The notes: a model not told the origin generated them from the letters alone. A DNA stretch of 64,000 nt from Streptomyces sp. NRRL F-5123 (GCF_000721495.1 NZ_JOHY01000002.1:364587-428586), one strand, 5' to 3'. Counted from the first letter of the stretch, positions 34,670 to 44,330 are shown. Numbers and translations: made by a program.

Positions 34670-36535
34670 ATGACTGCACGTGCACGCGTCCGGGCGCCCG
34701 AGCTGACCGGCAGGGGCGGCTGGCTGAACACCGGCGGGGCCACCCCCTCCCTCGCCGACCTCCGCGGGTCGATCGTGATCCTGGACTTCTGGACCTTCTG
34801 CTGTGTGAACTGCCTGCACGTCCTGGACGAGCTGCGGGAGCTGGAGGAGCGGCACCGGGACACCGTGGTGATCGTCGGTGTGCACTCGCCGAAGTTCGTG
34901 CACGAGGCCGAGCACGACGCCGTGGTGGACGCGGTGGAGCGGTACGAGGTGCACCACCCCGTGCTGGACGACCCGGACCTGGCCACCTGGAAGCAGTACG
35001 CCGTACGGGCGTGGCCGACGCTCGTGGTGATCGACCCGGAGGGCTACGTCGTCGCGCAGCACGCCGGCGAGGGCCACGCGCACGCGCTGGAGCGGCTCGT
35101 CACGGAGCTGGAGGCCGAGCACGCCGCGAAGGGCACGCTGCGCCGCGGCGACGGCCCGTACGTGCCGCCGGAGCCGGTGGCGACGGACCTGCGCTTCCCC
35201 GGCAAGATGCTGGCGCTGCCGGGCTCGGGCCACTACCTGGTGTCGGACTCGACGCGGCACGCCCTGGTGGAGCTGGCCGCGGACGGCGAGAGCGTCGTGC
35301 GGCGGATCGGCAGCGGTGTGCGCGGCCTCGCGGACGGGGACGCAGCGACCGCCCGCTTCAGCGAACCGCAGGGGCTCGCGATGCTGCCGGACGGCAGCGT
35401 GATCGTGGCGGACACCGTCAACCACGCGCTGCGCCGGCTGGACCTGGAGAGCGGCGTCGTGACGACGGTCGCCGGGACGGGCCGCCAGTGGTGGCAGGGC
35501 TCGCCGACCGCGGGCCAGGCGCTGCAGGTGGACCTGTCGTCGCCGTGGGACGTCGCGTGGTTCGAGGACCGGGTGTGGATCGCGATGGCGGGCGTGCACC
35601 AGCTGTGGACGTACGACCCGGCGACCGGCCGCGTCGAGGTCGCCGCGGGCACCACCAACGAGGGCCTGGTCGACGGCCCGGCGCACGAGGCGTGGTTCGC
35701 CCAGCCCTCCGGGCTCACGGTCTCGGGCGAGCGAAGCGAGAGGGGTGCACCCCCGGCCGGAGGCTGGGGGAGGCTGTGGATCGCCGACTCCGAGACCTCC
35801 GCCCTGCGCTGGGCCGAGCGCGCGGCCGACGGCGAGGGCTACGTCATCCGTACGGCGGTGGGCACCGGACTGTTCGACTTCGGCCACCGCGACGGCCCCG
35901 CAGGCCAGGCGCTGCTCCAGCACCCGCTGGGCGTGACCGGGCTGCCGGACGGCTCGGTCGCGGTGAGCGACACGTACAACAACGCGCTGCGCCGCTACGA
36001 CCCCGTCACCGGCGAGGTCAGCACGCTCGCGACCGACCTGCGGGAGCCGTCCGACGCGGCGGTCGTGGCCGGGGACATCGTCGTCGTGGAGTCCGCCCGG
36101 CACCGGCTGACCCGGCTCCGGCTGCCGGAGGAGGCGGTGCGCGTCGAGGGCGTCGCCCACCGCACGCAGCGGACCGCGACCGACGTGGCCCCCGGGGCCT
36201 TCCGGCTGGACGTCGTCTTCTCGGCGCCCACCGGGCAGAAGCTCGACGAGCGGTACGGCCCCTCGACGCGGCTGCTGGTCAGCGCGACCCCGCCGGAGCT
36301 GCTCACGGAGGGAGCGGGCAAGGGCACCGACCTCTTCCGCGACCTGGTGCTCGACCCCTCCGTGCCGGAGGGCGTGCTGCACGTCTCGGCGATGGCGGCG
36401 TCCTGCGACGACGATCCGGCCAACGAATACCCCGCGTGCCATGTGCACCAGCAGGACTGGGGCGTCCCCGTGCGGCTCGCCGACACCGGCGACTCACGCC
36501 TGGCCCTGGTGCTGGCGGGCATGGACGAGGGCTGA
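34670..36535 (+). CDS. Thioredoxin-fold NHL-repeat protein (NHLRC2-like)
   Basis: A 621-residue protein combining an N-terminal thioredoxin/TlpA-like domain with CVNC at WTFCCVNCLHVLDELREL (about residue 43) and a six-bladed NHL propeller (FSEPQGLAMLPDGSVIVADT, LSSPWDVAWFEDRVWIAMAG, LQHPLGVTGLPDGSVAVSDT). A C-terminal domain ends near CDDDPANEYPACHVHQQDW. It lacks a signal peptide, so it is probably a cytoplasmic redox or scaffold protein; animal NHLRC2 has the same architecture. ATG 34670 has GGATGGGG upstream. Within one blade about 13 extra residues (SGERSERGAPPAGGWGR) come from an inserted repeat element at 35725-35774. Confidence 0.9.
   Translation: MTARARVRAPELTGRGGWLNTGGATPSLADLRGSIVILDFWTFCCVNCLHVLDELRELEERHRDTVVIVGVHSPKFVHEAEHDAVVDAVERYEVHHPVLDDPDLATWKQYAVRAWPTLVVIDPEGYVVAQHAGEGHAHALERLVTELEAEHAAKGTLRRGDGPYVPPEPVATDLRFPGKMLALPGSGHYLVSDSTRHALVELAADGESVVRRIGSGVRGLADGDAATARFSEPQGLAMLPDGSVIVADTVNHALRRLDLESGVVTTVAGTGRQWWQGSPTAGQALQVDLSSPWDVAWFEDRVWIAMAGVHQLWTYDPATGRVEVAAGTTNEGLVDGPAHEAWFAQPSGLTVSGERSERGAPPAGGWGRLWIADSETSALRWAERAADGEGYVIRTAVGTGLFDFGHRDGPAGQALLQHPLGVTGLPDGSVAVSDTYNNALRRYDPVTGEVSTLATDLREPSDAAVVAGDIVVVESARHRLTRLRLPEEAVRVEGVAHRTQRTATDVAPGAFRLDVVFSAPTGQKLDERYGPSTRLLVSATPPELLTEGAGKGTDLFRDLVLDPSVPEGVLHVSAMAASCDDDPANEYPACHVHQQDWGVPVRLADTGDSRLALVLAGMDEG
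35725..35774 (+). repeat. Streptomyces-type GC-rich repeat element inserted in frame
   Basis: A roughly 50-base block begins GGGCGAGCGAAGCGAGAGG and contains CACCCCCGGCCGGAGGCTGG, whose C-run and G-run form a stem. I recognise this as similar to a short repeat widespread between Streptomyces genes. Here it is inside a coding region and keeps the reading frame. Confidence 0.6.
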
Positions 36536-36545
36536 CGCCACAGGT

Positions 36546-36797
36546 TCAGTAGCGCGGCCCCGGGTACCGCTCGTCGGAGTAGTAGCGCTCCTCGACGACG
36601 GGCGGCACGTCGCCGTCCCGCGTCGGCGGGATGGCGCGGCGCTTGAAGATGCTCACGTACGCGGCGAGTCCGATCACGCCCACCGCCATCATGATCAGCC
36701 CGACCAGATCCAGGTTGACGCCCTTGGCGTGCCAGTTCGTCGCGAAGGTGAGAATGCCACCCGCGGCGATCAGGATGATGCAGCCTCCGATACCCAC
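36546..36797 (-). CDS. DUF6458 small membrane protein
   Basis: An 83-residue protein starting MGIGGCIILIAAGGILTFAT, followed by a conserved NWHAKGVNLDLVGLIMMAVG second span and a polar tail ending RYPGPRY. This two-span layout with the DLVGLIMMAVG motif is DUF6458. Function is unknown. It starts at GTG 36797 and converges on the thioredoxin-NHL gene across 10 bases. Confidence 0.88.
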   Translation of the reverse strand: MGIGGCIILIAAGGILTFATNWHAKGVNLDLVGLIMMAVGVIGLAAYVSIFKRRAIPPTRDGDVPPVVEERYYSDERYPGPRY

Positions 36798-37007
36798 GGT
36801 GTCCGCCTCCAGAGGTGGAATTCGTCCGGGTTCCTACGTGCTGTCCTGTTGGATCGCCTTCCCTGCCCGCGGAGTTGCATGCGCTCCGTAGCGTTTTCGC
36901 CGATCCCTCCGCGGCAGCGGCGAATTGGCGTGTCACCTCGGGGCGGGGCTGCGCGTGAGAAGAGCGGACGGAACACTCCGTCGCAGCTCGGATCGGAGAA
37001 CTCGCGT

Positions 37008-38237
37008 ATGCGCATGCGGACTTCAGCCGCCGCCGCCGTGGTGGCCGCCGCCGCCCTGATCGCCACCGGCAGTCTCACGGGCACAGCCTCCGCCGCAGGA
37101 GGCGGCGTCCAGGCGACACTCACCCCCCAGAGCGTGCCGGCCGGCCCCGGGCGGCTGTTCACCACCACCCAGATCGACGCGCACGTCACCTGGGCCGGTG
37201 GCCTGCGGTCGCAGATGGTCGGCAAGGCGCAGGAGACCACGCCGTTGCTGCTCAGCAGGGACGACCGCAACGGCAGCGGCTGGCAGGAGGTGCCGCTGCC
37301 CGCGTACGGCGGCGACAACGAGGTCAACTCGATAGCCACCGTGCCCGGTTCGGGCGGTCGGGACACGTGGGTGGTGGGCCTGGCCGACAGCTCGCAGGGC
37401 GACGGCCTGCCCGGCCGCGGCAACCCCGGCCCGATACTCGCGATGCACTGGGACGGCACCTCGTGGCAGTCGCTGCCCGCGCCGCTCCCGGCCGATTCCG
37501 AGTTCGGCGGTTTCACGCAGGTCGGCGCGGTCGCGGCGGACGACGTGTGGGCGGTCGGCTGGGCGCAGGTCCTGGACAGCGCGACGCCCAACCCCGACAA
37601 GCCCGGCGGGTACATCATCGAGGACCACTTCGAGGCGCTGGCCGAGCACTGGGACGGCCACACCTGGACCCGGGTCGCGATGCCGGACGCCGACAACTTC
37701 GTGCCCAACCGGATGGCCGTCGGCCCCGACGGCGACCTGTGGGCGGCCGGCTACGACGGGCAGAACGACGTGCCGGTCGTCCAGCACTGGAACGGGCAGG
37801 CGTGGAAGGCCGAGACGCTGCCCGCCACCGGGCTCGCCGGTGAGATCTACGCGATCGGCGTGGACGCGTCCGGCACCCCGTGGGCCATGGGCCGCACGGT
37901 GCTGACCGAGACCGACACCGGGCACGCGCTGGTGCTGCGCAAGACCGGCGGTGTGTGGCGCAAGGTGCAGGTGCCGGCCTCCGCCGGACAGATCCAGGCC
38001 CTTGCCTTCACCCCGCAGGGCGTCACCGTGACCGGCAACCAGGTCGGTGCCCCCGACGCCTACGCGATGGCGTACGACGGGAAGGGCTGGCGCAAGCTGG
38101 CGCTGCCGAAGGAGGACGGGACGATCCTGCTCAGCGGCGCCTCCTACAGCCCCGGGCAGGGCCTGACCCTCGTCGGTGACGTCGAGCCGACCGCCGACCC
38201 GCTCAACCCCACCCTGCTGGTGCTCAGCGACCGCTGA
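37008..38237 (+). CDS. Secreted beta-propeller-like protein
   Basis: A 409-residue exported protein. The signal peptide (MRMRTSAAAAVVAAAALIAT to TASA, cleavage near residue 32) is followed by Trp/Asp-rich repeats of the kind DDVWAVGWAQ, GDLWAAGYDG, GTPWAMGRT and HWDGTSWQSL. Each is about 45-50 residues long, suggesting a six- or seven-bladed propeller. No catalytic signature is seen. ATG 37008 has GGAGAA upstream; an ATG two codons later is equivalent. Similar proteins are abundant in Streptomyces secretomes and have no known role. Confidence 0.82.
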   Translation: MRMRTSAAAAVVAAAALIATGSLTGTASAAGGGVQATLTPQSVPAGPGRLFTTTQIDAHVTWAGGLRSQMVGKAQETTPLLLSRDDRNGSGWQEVPLPAYGGDNEVNSIATVPGSGGRDTWVVGLADSSQGDGLPGRGNPGPILAMHWDGTSWQSLPAPLPADSEFGGFTQVGAVAADDVWAVGWAQVLDSATPNPDKPGGYIIEDHFEALAEHWDGHTWTRVAMPDADNFVPNRMAVGPDGDLWAAGYDGQNDVPVVQHWNGQAWKAETLPATGLAGEIYAIGVDASGTPWAMGRTVLTETDTGHALVLRKTGGVWRKVQVPASAGQIQALAFTPQGVTVTGNQVGAPDAYAMAYDGKGWRKLALPKEDGTILLSGASYSPGQGLTLVGDVEPTADPLNPTLLVLSDR

Positions 38238-38260
38238 CCGCCGCCAGGCCGAAACGGACC

Positions 38261-38296
38261 GCGGGCCCGCGCCCCTCCCCCCGGGTGCGGGCCCGC
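38261..38296. terminator. Hairpin terminator between convergent genes
   Basis: Two copies of the self-complementary arm GCGGGCCCGC at 38261-38270 and 38287-38296 can pair around a C-rich loop. CTCCTTCC follows on the + strand. It lies between the secreted propeller gene and the convergent M18 aminopeptidase gene. Confidence 0.7.
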
Positions 38297-38315
38297 TCCT
38301 TCCGCCTGCCCGGCC

Positions 38316-39611
38316 TCAGGCGCGCAGGAAGGCCGTGAGCGCGCCGGCCAGGTACGCCGGGTCGTCGGCGCCGCACAGCTCGCGCGCGGAGTGCATCGAG
38401 AGCATGGGCACGCCGACGTCGACGGTGGTGATGCCGTGCCGGGCGGCGGTGATCGGGCCGATCGTCGTACCGCACGGCATGGCGTTGTTGGACACGAAGT
38501 GCTGGAAGGGCACGCCCGCGGTCTCGCACGCGGCGGCGAAGAGGGCGCGGCCGACGCCGTCGGTGGCGTAGCGCTGGTTGACGTTGGACTTCAGGATCGG
38601 CCCGCCGTTGGCCCGCGGGTGGTGCGTCGGGTCGTGCCGCTCGGGGTAGTTGGGGTGGACGGCGTGGCCGACGTCGGAGGACACGCACACCGAACCGGCC
38701 AGCGCCCGCGCCCGGTCCTCGTAGCCGCCGCCGCGCGCGTGCACGGACCGCTCCAGGACGTTGCCGAGCAGCGGGCCCATGGCGCCGGTGTCGGCCTGGC
38801 TGCCGTTCTCCTCGTGGTCGAAGGCGGCGAGGACGGGGATGCGGGTGAGGTCGCCCGCCTCGACGGCGGCCAGCAGCGCGGCGGTGCAGGCGTGCGTGGA
38901 CAGCAGGTTGTCCAGCCGCCCGGAGGCGAGCAGCTCGCGGTCCCGGCCGAGGTACGCGGGCGGCTGCACGTCGTAGGCCATCAGGTCCCAGCCGGTGACG
39001 TCGTCGGCGTCCAGGCCCGCCTCGGCGGCGAGGAAGGCGACGAGGTCGCCGTCGTGCGCCTCGCCCAGGCCCCACACCGGCTGGAGGTGGCGCTGCTTGT
39101 CGAGGGTCAGCCCGTTGTCGTTGACCCCGCGGTCGAGGTGCACGGCGAGCTGCGCGACCCGCAGCAGCGGCCGGTCGACGTCCACCAGCACCGCCGACCC
39201 GTCGCGCAGCGCGAGCCGCCCGGCCAGGCCCAGGTCGCGGTCCAGCCAGCTGTTGAGCAGCGGCCCGCCGTACAGCTCGACGGAGACCTGCCGCCAGCCC
39301 GCCGCGCCCATGTCGGGCCGCGGCTTGACCCGCAGGTTCGGCGAGTCGGTGTGCGCCCCGACGATCCGGTACGGCGTCTCGGGCCGCGCCCCCGCGGGCA
39401 CGTACCACGCGACGATCGCGCCGCCGCGGGCCACGTACTTCCCGCCCGCCTCGCCGTCCCACGCGTCCGTCTCCGCGACCTGCCGGAAGCCCGCGCGGTC
39501 CAGCCTTTCCGCCACGGTGGCGACGGCGTGGTAGGGCGTGGGCGCCCTCTTGACGAAGGCGGCCAGGTCGTCGGTGTGCGAGCGGTCGAAGACACGCGGT
39601 GCGGAACTCAT
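38316..39611 (-). CDS. M18-family aspartyl aminopeptidase
   Basis: A 431-residue dinuclear zinc aminopeptidase. Metal and catalytic positions are visible: His in VGAHTDSPNLRVKPRP (about residue 91), Asp in LASGRLDNLLSTHACTA, the Glu pair in AFDHEENGSQADTGAMGP, Asp in SSDVGHAVHPNYPERHDP and His in VPMLSMHSARELCG near the C-terminus. Length matches the family (about 430). It removes N-terminal acidic residues from peptides in the cytoplasm. It is read alone, between two hairpin-flanked convergent arrangements. Confidence 0.94.
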   Translation of the reverse strand: MSSAPRVFDRSHTDDLAAFVKRAPTPYHAVATVAERLDRAGFRQVAETDAWDGEAGGKYVARGGAIVAWYVPAGARPETPYRIVGAHTDSPNLRVKPRPDMGAAGWRQVSVELYGGPLLNSWLDRDLGLAGRLALRDGSAVLVDVDRPLLRVAQLAVHLDRGVNDNGLTLDKQRHLQPVWGLGEAHDGDLVAFLAAEAGLDADDVTGWDLMAYDVQPPAYLGRDRELLASGRLDNLLSTHACTAALLAAVEAGDLTRIPVLAAFDHEENGSQADTGAMGPLLGNVLERSVHARGGGYEDRARALAGSVCVSSDVGHAVHPNYPERHDPTHHPRANGGPILKSNVNQRYATDGVGRALFAAACETAGVPFQHFVSNNAMPCGTTIGPITAARHGITTVDVGVPMLSMHSARELCGADDPAYLAGALTAFLRA

Positions 39612-39668
39612 ACCGGCCAGTCTAGAAAACCCGGCGGACAGTCACCCGGCCGGTGACGGGCGGCGAGG

Positions 39669-40313
39669 TCACATGCGCTCGATCTCGGTGAGGTCGACGG
39701 TGAGCGGGAAGGGGACGCCGACCCTGAGCCGCTCCTGGTGGACGCCGGTGGGGACGTAGCAGAACGTCAGCACGTCGAGCGCGTACGTGTGGACCGCCGG
39801 CAGGTTGTCGGGGCCGGACATCTCGACGCGCCAGTAGTGCGGGATGCGGGCGCGGGCGTACTTGAACGGCTTGGTCTCGCGGTCGCGCTCCCGGGAGTCG
39901 GGGGAGACCACCTCGACCGCGAGCACGACGTCGTCCGGCGGGCAGCTCCGCCGGTCCGGGTCCAGGTCCGCGTCCGGGTCGCCGGTGCCGTCGGTCCTGA
40001 CGACGATCAGATCGGGTACGGGCGCGGTGTGCTCGCTGAGCACCACGGCCGTCTGCCGGCGCACCCGCAGGCCGGCGGGGGCCGCCTCGTGCAGCGCGTG
40101 CCGCAGCAGATCGGCGGTCACCGAGTGGAATTCCTGCTGCGGGACGGGCAGCACGAGGCTGCCGTCCATCAGCTCGGCGCGGGCGGGCAGGTCCAGCCGG
40201 AGGAGGTCGTCGAGGCGGTAGCCGCCCGGCGGGGGCACGGGCCACGGCGAACCGTCCGGCTGCGCCGGGCCTTCGGCGGCGGCCCGGGGGCGGGGGGTCG
40301 TACTCCTGGTCAC
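39669..40313 (-). CDS. Uma2-family endonuclease-fold protein (DUF820)
   Basis: A protein of about 214 residues with the Uma2/DUF820 restriction-endonuclease-like core. It contains ARAELMDGSLVLPVPQQEFH, VPDLIVVR with the catalytic Asp, and VVLAVEVVSPDSRERDRETK with the E-x-K-like pair, then KYARARIPHYWRVEM. These proteins are expanded in Streptomyces and cyanobacteria and their biological role is unclear. The start is uncertain: GTG 40313 has GGAGG but too close, and a GTG further out at 40352 is possible. Confidence 0.85.
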   Translation of the reverse strand: MTRSTTPRPRAAAEGPAQPDGSPWPVPPPGGYRLDDLLRLDLPARAELMDGSLVLPVPQQEFHSVTADLLRHALHEAAPAGLRVRRQTAVVLSEHTAPVPDLIVVRTDGTGDPDADLDPDRRSCPPDDVVLAVEVVSPDSRERDRETKPFKYARARIPHYWRVEMSGPDNLPAVHTYALDVLTFCYVPTGVHQERLRVGVPFPLTVDLTEIERM

Positions 40314-40354
40314 GCCTCCGGATTGTGGCGGTGCCGCCCGGCGCCCCCGCACGC

Positions 40355-40396
40355 AAACGTCCCACCCTCACCCGAAAGGGCGAAGGCGGGACGTTT
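40355..40396 (-). terminator. Hairpin downstream of the acyl-CoA dehydrogenase gene
   Basis: Arms AAACGTCCC (40355-40363) and GGGACGTTT (40388-40396) pair perfectly over nine bases; the loop itself contains CCCGAAAGGG, a small inner stem. It lies after the stop of the leftward acyl-CoA dehydrogenase gene and just before the Uma2 gene. Confidence 0.75.
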
Positions 40397-40436
40397 CAGC
40401 AGGTCAGAAGATCGGAAGGCTTCCGTCAGACGGGCG

Positions 40437-42263
40437 TCAGAACGCCTCCTCCGGGAGGTCCATCACGTCGAGGGTGACGGTGTCGGCCATCGCGCGCTGG
40501 ACGGCCACCGCCGGGAGGACGTTCGCCGCGAAGAACTTCGCCGCCGCGACCTTGCCCTGGTAGAAGGGCACGTCCTTGGCGGAGGCGGACGGGAGCTTGT
40601 CGAGGGCGACGCCCGCGCCGCGCAGCAGCAGGTAGGCCACGACCACGTCGCCGGAGGCGAGCAGCAGCCGGGTGGTGTTGAGGCCGACCTTGTAGATGTT
40701 GCGGACGTCCTGCTCGGTCGCCGCGAGGTCGGTCAGCATCGTGCCGACGATGCCCTCCAGGTCGGCCGCGGCCTTGGCGAGCTGGTCGCGGGCGTCGGCC
40801 AGCTCCTCGCCGCCGGCCGCGTCCGCCAGGAACTTCTTGATCTCCTCGCTGAGGGCGGTGAGCGCCTGCCCCTGGTCGCGGACGATCTTGCGGAAGAAGT
40901 AGTCCTGGCCCTGGATCGCGGTGGTGCCCTCGTAGAGGGTGTCGATCTTGGCGTCCCGGATGTACTGCTCCACCGGGTACTCCTGGAGGTAGCCGGAGCC
41001 GCCGAAGGTCTGCAGCGACTGCGCGAGCTGCTCGTAGGACTTCTCCGAGCCGTAGCCCTTGACGATGGGCAGCAGCAGGTCGTTGAGGCCGTGCAGGCGG
41101 CGGGCGTCCTCACCGGTCGCCTCGGCGGCCTGGATCGCGTCCTGGACGGAGGCGGTGTAGAGGACGAGCGCGCGCATGCCCTCGGCGTAGGCCTTCTGCG
41201 TCATGAGCGAGCGGCGCACGTCGGGGTGGTGGGTGATGGTGACCTTGGGCGCGGCCTTGTCGGTGAACTGCGCGAGGTCGGGGCCCTGGACGCGCTCCTT
41301 GGCGTACTCCAGCGCGTTCAGGTAGCCGGTGGACAGCGTCGCGATCGCCTTGGTGCCGACCATCATGCGGGCGAACTCGATGATCCGGAACATCTGCCGG
41401 ATGCCGTCGTGCTTCTCGCCGATCAGCCAGCCCCTGGCGGGGTGCCGGTCGCCGAAGGTCATCTCGCACGTGTTGGACGCCTTCAGGCCCATCTTGTGCT
41501 CGACGTTGGTGGCGTAGACGCCGTTGCGCTCGCCCAGCTCGCCCGTCTCGGGGTCGAAGTCGAACTTCGGCACCATGAACAGCGACAGGCCCTTGGTGCC
41601 CGGTCCCGCGCCCTCGGGGCGGGCCAGCACGTAGTGGATGATGTTCTCGGCCATGTCGTGCTCGCCCGAGGTGATGAAGCGCTTGACGCCCTCGATGTGC
41701 CAGCTGCCGTCGTCCTGCGGGATCGCCTTGGTACGCCCCGCGCCGACGTCCGAGCCCGCGTCCGGCTCGGTGAGCACCATCGTGGAGCCCCACTGCTTCT
41801 CCACCGCGAGCGCGGCGATCTTCTTCTGCTGCTCCGTGCCCTCCTCGTAGAGGATGCCCGCGAAGGCGGGGCCGGAGGAGTACATCCAGATCGCCGGGTT
41901 GGAGCCCAGGACCAGCTCGGCGTAGGACCAGATCAGGGAGCGCGGCGCGGTGGTGCCGCCGATCTCCTCGGGCAGGCCGAGGCGCCAGTACTCGGCGTCC
42001 ATGAAGGCCTGGTAGCTCTTCTTGAACGTGTCCGGCACGGGTGCGGTGTTCGTGTCGGGGTCGAATACCGGGGGGTTGCGGTCGGCGTCCGCGAAGGACT
42101 CCGCCAGTTCGTTCTCGGCAAGGCGCGCCAGCTCGGCGAGGATGTCGCGCGCGGTGTCGGCATCCATGTCGGCGAACGGACCCGTGCCGTACAGCTGGTC
42201 GCGGCCGAGCACCTCGAAGAGGTTGAACTCGATGTCGCGGAGGTTCGACTTGTAGTGGCCCAT
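40437..42263 (-). CDS. Acyl-CoA dehydrogenase (long form with C-terminal extension)
   Basis: A 608-residue flavoprotein that forms a 2,3-double bond in acyl-CoA. Typical parts are [20 protein letters not shown] (FAD-binding, about residue 163), [14 protein letters not shown] (about 320) and [34 protein letters not shown] at about 440 places the catalytic Glu. The roughly 130-residue C-terminal helical extension ([20 protein letters not shown] onward) marks the longer subgroup found in actinobacteria and proteobacteria. The N-terminal [20 protein letters not shown] is conserved and fixes ATG 42263. A possible promoter lies in the AT-richer stretch at about 42290-42340. Confidence 0.93.
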   Translation of the reverse strand: MGHYKSNLRDIEFNLFEVLGRDQLYGTGPFADMDADTARDILAELARLAENELAESFADADRNPPVFDPDTNTAPVPDTFKKSYQAFMDAEYWRLGLPEEIGGTTAPRSLIWSYAELVLGSNPAIWMYSSGPAFAGILYEEGTEQQKKIAALAVEKQWGSTMVLTEPDAGSDVGAGRTKAIPQDDGSWHIEGVKRFITSGEHDMAENIIHYVLARPEGAGPGTKGLSLFMVPKFDFDPETGELGERNGVYATNVEHKMGLKASNTCEMTFGDRHPARGWLIGEKHDGIRQMFRIIEFARMMVGTKAIATLSTGYLNALEYAKERVQGPDLAQFTDKAAPKVTITHHPDVRRSLMTQKAYAEGMRALVLYTASVQDAIQAAEATGEDARRLHGLNDLLLPIVKGYGSEKSYEQLAQSLQTFGGSGYLQEYPVEQYIRDAKIDTLYEGTTAIQGQDYFFRKIVRDQGQALTALSEEIKKFLADAAGGEELADARDQLAKAAADLEGIVGTMLTDLAATEQDVRNIYKVGLNTTRLLLASGDVVVAYLLLRGAGVALDKLPSASAKDVPFYQGKVAAAKFFAANVLPAVAVQRAMADTVTLDVMDLPEEAF

Positions 42264-42369
42264 GACGTCGGCTCCGTATCGCTGCTGGTGTCACAAAACG
42301 TCTCACCCATGATGCTACCCGTCAGTAATAAGGCGCAAGCCCCGCTCCCCTGATGTGACGGGATCGATC

Positions 42370-42431
42370 CGCCGGGATCTGCGCCGGGATCTGCGCCGGG
42401 CCCGCGCCGGGGCCTGCGCCGGGATCCGCGC
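42370..42431. repeat. 12-bp tandem repeat upstream of SseB-family gene
   Basis: Four to five imperfect copies of GCGCCGGGATCT or close variants fill the region between the acyl-CoA dehydrogenase promoter and the SseB gene. A decayed related run also follows the SseB gene (42979-43075). Confidence 0.6.
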
Positions 42432-42465
42432 CCGGCCGCGCCGAAGCGCCGTTACGCTAGGGGCC

Positions 42466-42978
42466 GTGTACGGCTACGACCAGAGCGCGAATCCGGGTCC
42501 GGGGCCGGGTCCCGGCGGGCCCGCGCCCATGCCGGGCTACCCGGACGCCGGTGCGCCGATGAACGGCTACGCCGACCCGAACGCCGCACCGCCCATGGGC
42601 GGCGGCTACCCCGAGCCCTCGCCGCCCTCGCTCACCGACGCCGTACGCGCCTTCACGACCGGCTCGATGGCGGCCGAGGACTTCCAGGCGATCTTCGCCA
42701 CCTCCCGGGTCTACTGCCCGCGCGGCGAGAACCCGGGCTTCCTGGCGCTGCACGACACCCAGCAGCCGGTCATCCCGATGTTCAGCTCGCTCAAGGAGCT
42801 GCGCCGCTACGCCGGCAAGGAGTCGAAGTACTTCGTCATCACCGGCGCCGAGGTGCTGGACCTGCTGCCGACCGGCTACGGCTTCGTGCTGGACATCGAC
42901 GGGCAGCACCGGATGGTCTTCGACGCGAAGGCCGTCGAACAGATGGTCGATTTCACGATGCGCCGGATGTACGGCTGA
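42466..42978 (+). CDS. SseB-family protein
   Basis: A 170-residue protein with a Pro/Gly-rich N-terminal third and a C-terminal SseB domain: LTDAVRAFTTGSMAAEDFQA, ATSRVYCPRGENPGFLALHD and PMFSSLKELRRYAGKESKYF. In other bacteria SseB domains occur as type III secretion-associated or stress-related proteins; in Streptomyces they are common and uncharacterised, so no secretion role is implied. GTG 42466 with AGGGG upstream fits. Confidence 0.85.
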   Translation: MYGYDQSANPGPGPGPGGPAPMPGYPDAGAPMNGYADPNAAPPMGGGYPEPSPPSLTDAVRAFTTGSMAAEDFQAIFATSRVYCPRGENPGFLALHDTQQPVIPMFSSLKELRRYAGKESKYFVITGAEVLDLLPTGYGFVLDIDGQHRMVFDAKAVEQMVDFTMRRMYG

Positions 42979-43149
42979 TGTGTGCGCCGGATGTGCGGCC
43001 GACGCGTCGATGCACGGCTGATGTGCCGGGCGCGCGGCTGACGCGCCGGGGTGCGCGGCTGAGGTCCGCCGCTCATTGAGTCCGTTACACCCCTTGCGCC
43101 CCTTGGGCTGCCGCGCCCGATCGGGTGAGGGAATGGTCACGCGTTGCTA

Positions 43150-43171
43150 GATGTTCAGTGTTCAACTACAT
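43150..43171. promoter_or_regulatory. Possible promoter/operator of pirin gene
   Basis: The AT-richer stretch GATGTTCAGTGTTCAACTAC contains two TGTTCA direct repeats and outer ATGT/ACAT half-sites, about 35-55 bases before the pirin start. It resembles a MarR- or Xre-type operator in composition, but no specific regulator can be named. Confidence 0.3.
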
Positions 43172-43204
43172 TGGAAGCGCACCGTCCCCGAGGAGGTTCC
43201 CCCC

Positions 43205-44185
43205 ATGCCTGCCGTGACCGTCGAGAACCCGCTGGCCCTGCCGCGGGTCACCGCACCCGCCGAGGCCCACTCCCGTTCCGCCCTTGCCGTCTCCACCGCC
43301 CCGAGCGGCCTGGAGGGCGAGGGATTCCCCGTCCGCCGCGCCTTCGCCGGGATCGACTACCGGCACCTCGACCCGTTCATCATGATGGACCAGATGGGTG
43401 AGGTGGACTACGCCGCGGGCGAGCCCAAGGGCACCCCCTGGCACCCGCACCGCGGCTTCGAGACCGTCACGTACATCATGGACGGCACCTTCATCCACCA
43501 GGACTCGCACGGCGGTGGCGGCACCATCACCAACGGCGACACCCAGTGGATGACCGCGGGCTCCGGCCTGCTGCACATCGAGACCCCGCCGGAGTCGCTC
43601 GTCCTCAGCGGCGGCCTCTTCCACGGCCTCCAGCTGTGGGTGAACCTCCCCAAGGCGGACAAGATGATGCCGCCGAAGTACCAGGACCTACGCGCCTCCG
43701 GGCTCAAGCTGCTCACCTCCGGCGACGGCGGCGCCCTCATCCGGCTGATCGCCGGCGACCTCGGCGGCCACGTCGGACCCGGCGCGACGCACACCCCCAT
43801 CACGATGGCGCACATCTCCCTCAACCCCGGCGCCGAGCTGACCATCCCCTGGCGCGCGGACTTCAACGCCCTCGCCTACGGCCTCGCCGGCTCCGGCTTC
43901 GCGGGCCCCGAGGCGCGCCCCTTCGGGATGGGCCAGGCCGTCGTCTTCGGCAAGGGCGACACCTCCGGCTCCGGCGACGCCCTCACCCTGCGGGCCGCCG
44001 AGACCCAGGACTCCCGCTCGGCGAACTTCGAGTTCGTCCTGCTCGGCGGCCGCCCGATCCGCGAGCCGATGATGCAGTACGGCCCGTTCGTCATGAACAC
44101 CCACGCCGAACTGGCCCAGGCCTTCGACGACTTCCAGGCCGGCCGCCTCGGCACGATCCCGGCGGACTCCCCGCTGGGGAAGTAG
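43205..44185 (+). CDS. Pirin family protein
   Basis: A 326-residue bicupin. The N-terminal cupin holds the metal-binding His/Glu set in PWHPHRGFETVTYIMDG (two His spaced as HPH, then Glu), DSHGGGGTITNGDTQWMTAG and GLLHIETPP. FHGLQLWVNLPKADKMMPPK and a degenerate C-terminal cupin follow. Pirins act as iron-dependent quercetinase-like enzymes or metabolic regulators; in Streptomyces a pirin influences acyl-CoA dehydrogenase activity, which is of interest because an acyl-CoA dehydrogenase gene lies nearby. ATG 43205 has GAGGAGG upstream. Confidence 0.92.
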   Translation: MPAVTVENPLALPRVTAPAEAHSRSALAVSTAPSGLEGEGFPVRRAFAGIDYRHLDPFIMMDQMGEVDYAAGEPKGTPWHPHRGFETVTYIMDGTFIHQDSHGGGGTITNGDTQWMTAGSGLLHIETPPESLVLSGGLFHGLQLWVNLPKADKMMPPKYQDLRASGLKLLTSGDGGALIRLIAGDLGGHVGPGATHTPITMAHISLNPGAELTIPWRADFNALAYGLAGSGFAGPEARPFGMGQAVVFGKGDTSGSGDALTLRAAETQDSRSANFEFVLLGGRPIREPMMQYGPFVMNTHAELAQAFDDFQAGRLGTIPADSPLGK

Positions 44186-44203
44186 CCCCTGTTTTGCGCG
44201 GAT

Positions 44204-44237
44204 GGGCCCGCTCCCCCTTCGCCGGGGGAGCGGGCCC
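44204..44237 (+). terminator. 14-bp perfect hairpin after pirin gene
   Basis: Arms GGGCCCGCTCCCCC (44204-44217) and GGGGGAGCGGGCCC (44224-44237) surround a TTCGCC loop and are followed by TTCG. It marks the right end of the conserved backbone before the accessory region. Confidence 0.9.
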
Positions 44238-44330
44238 TTCGCGTCCCTTGGCACGCGTGGCCTCGCCGGCATCCGCCATGTACCCGCTCGGCGTTGCTAC
44301 GAGGTGGTCGGCCTCGGCGTGCACGAGGTC

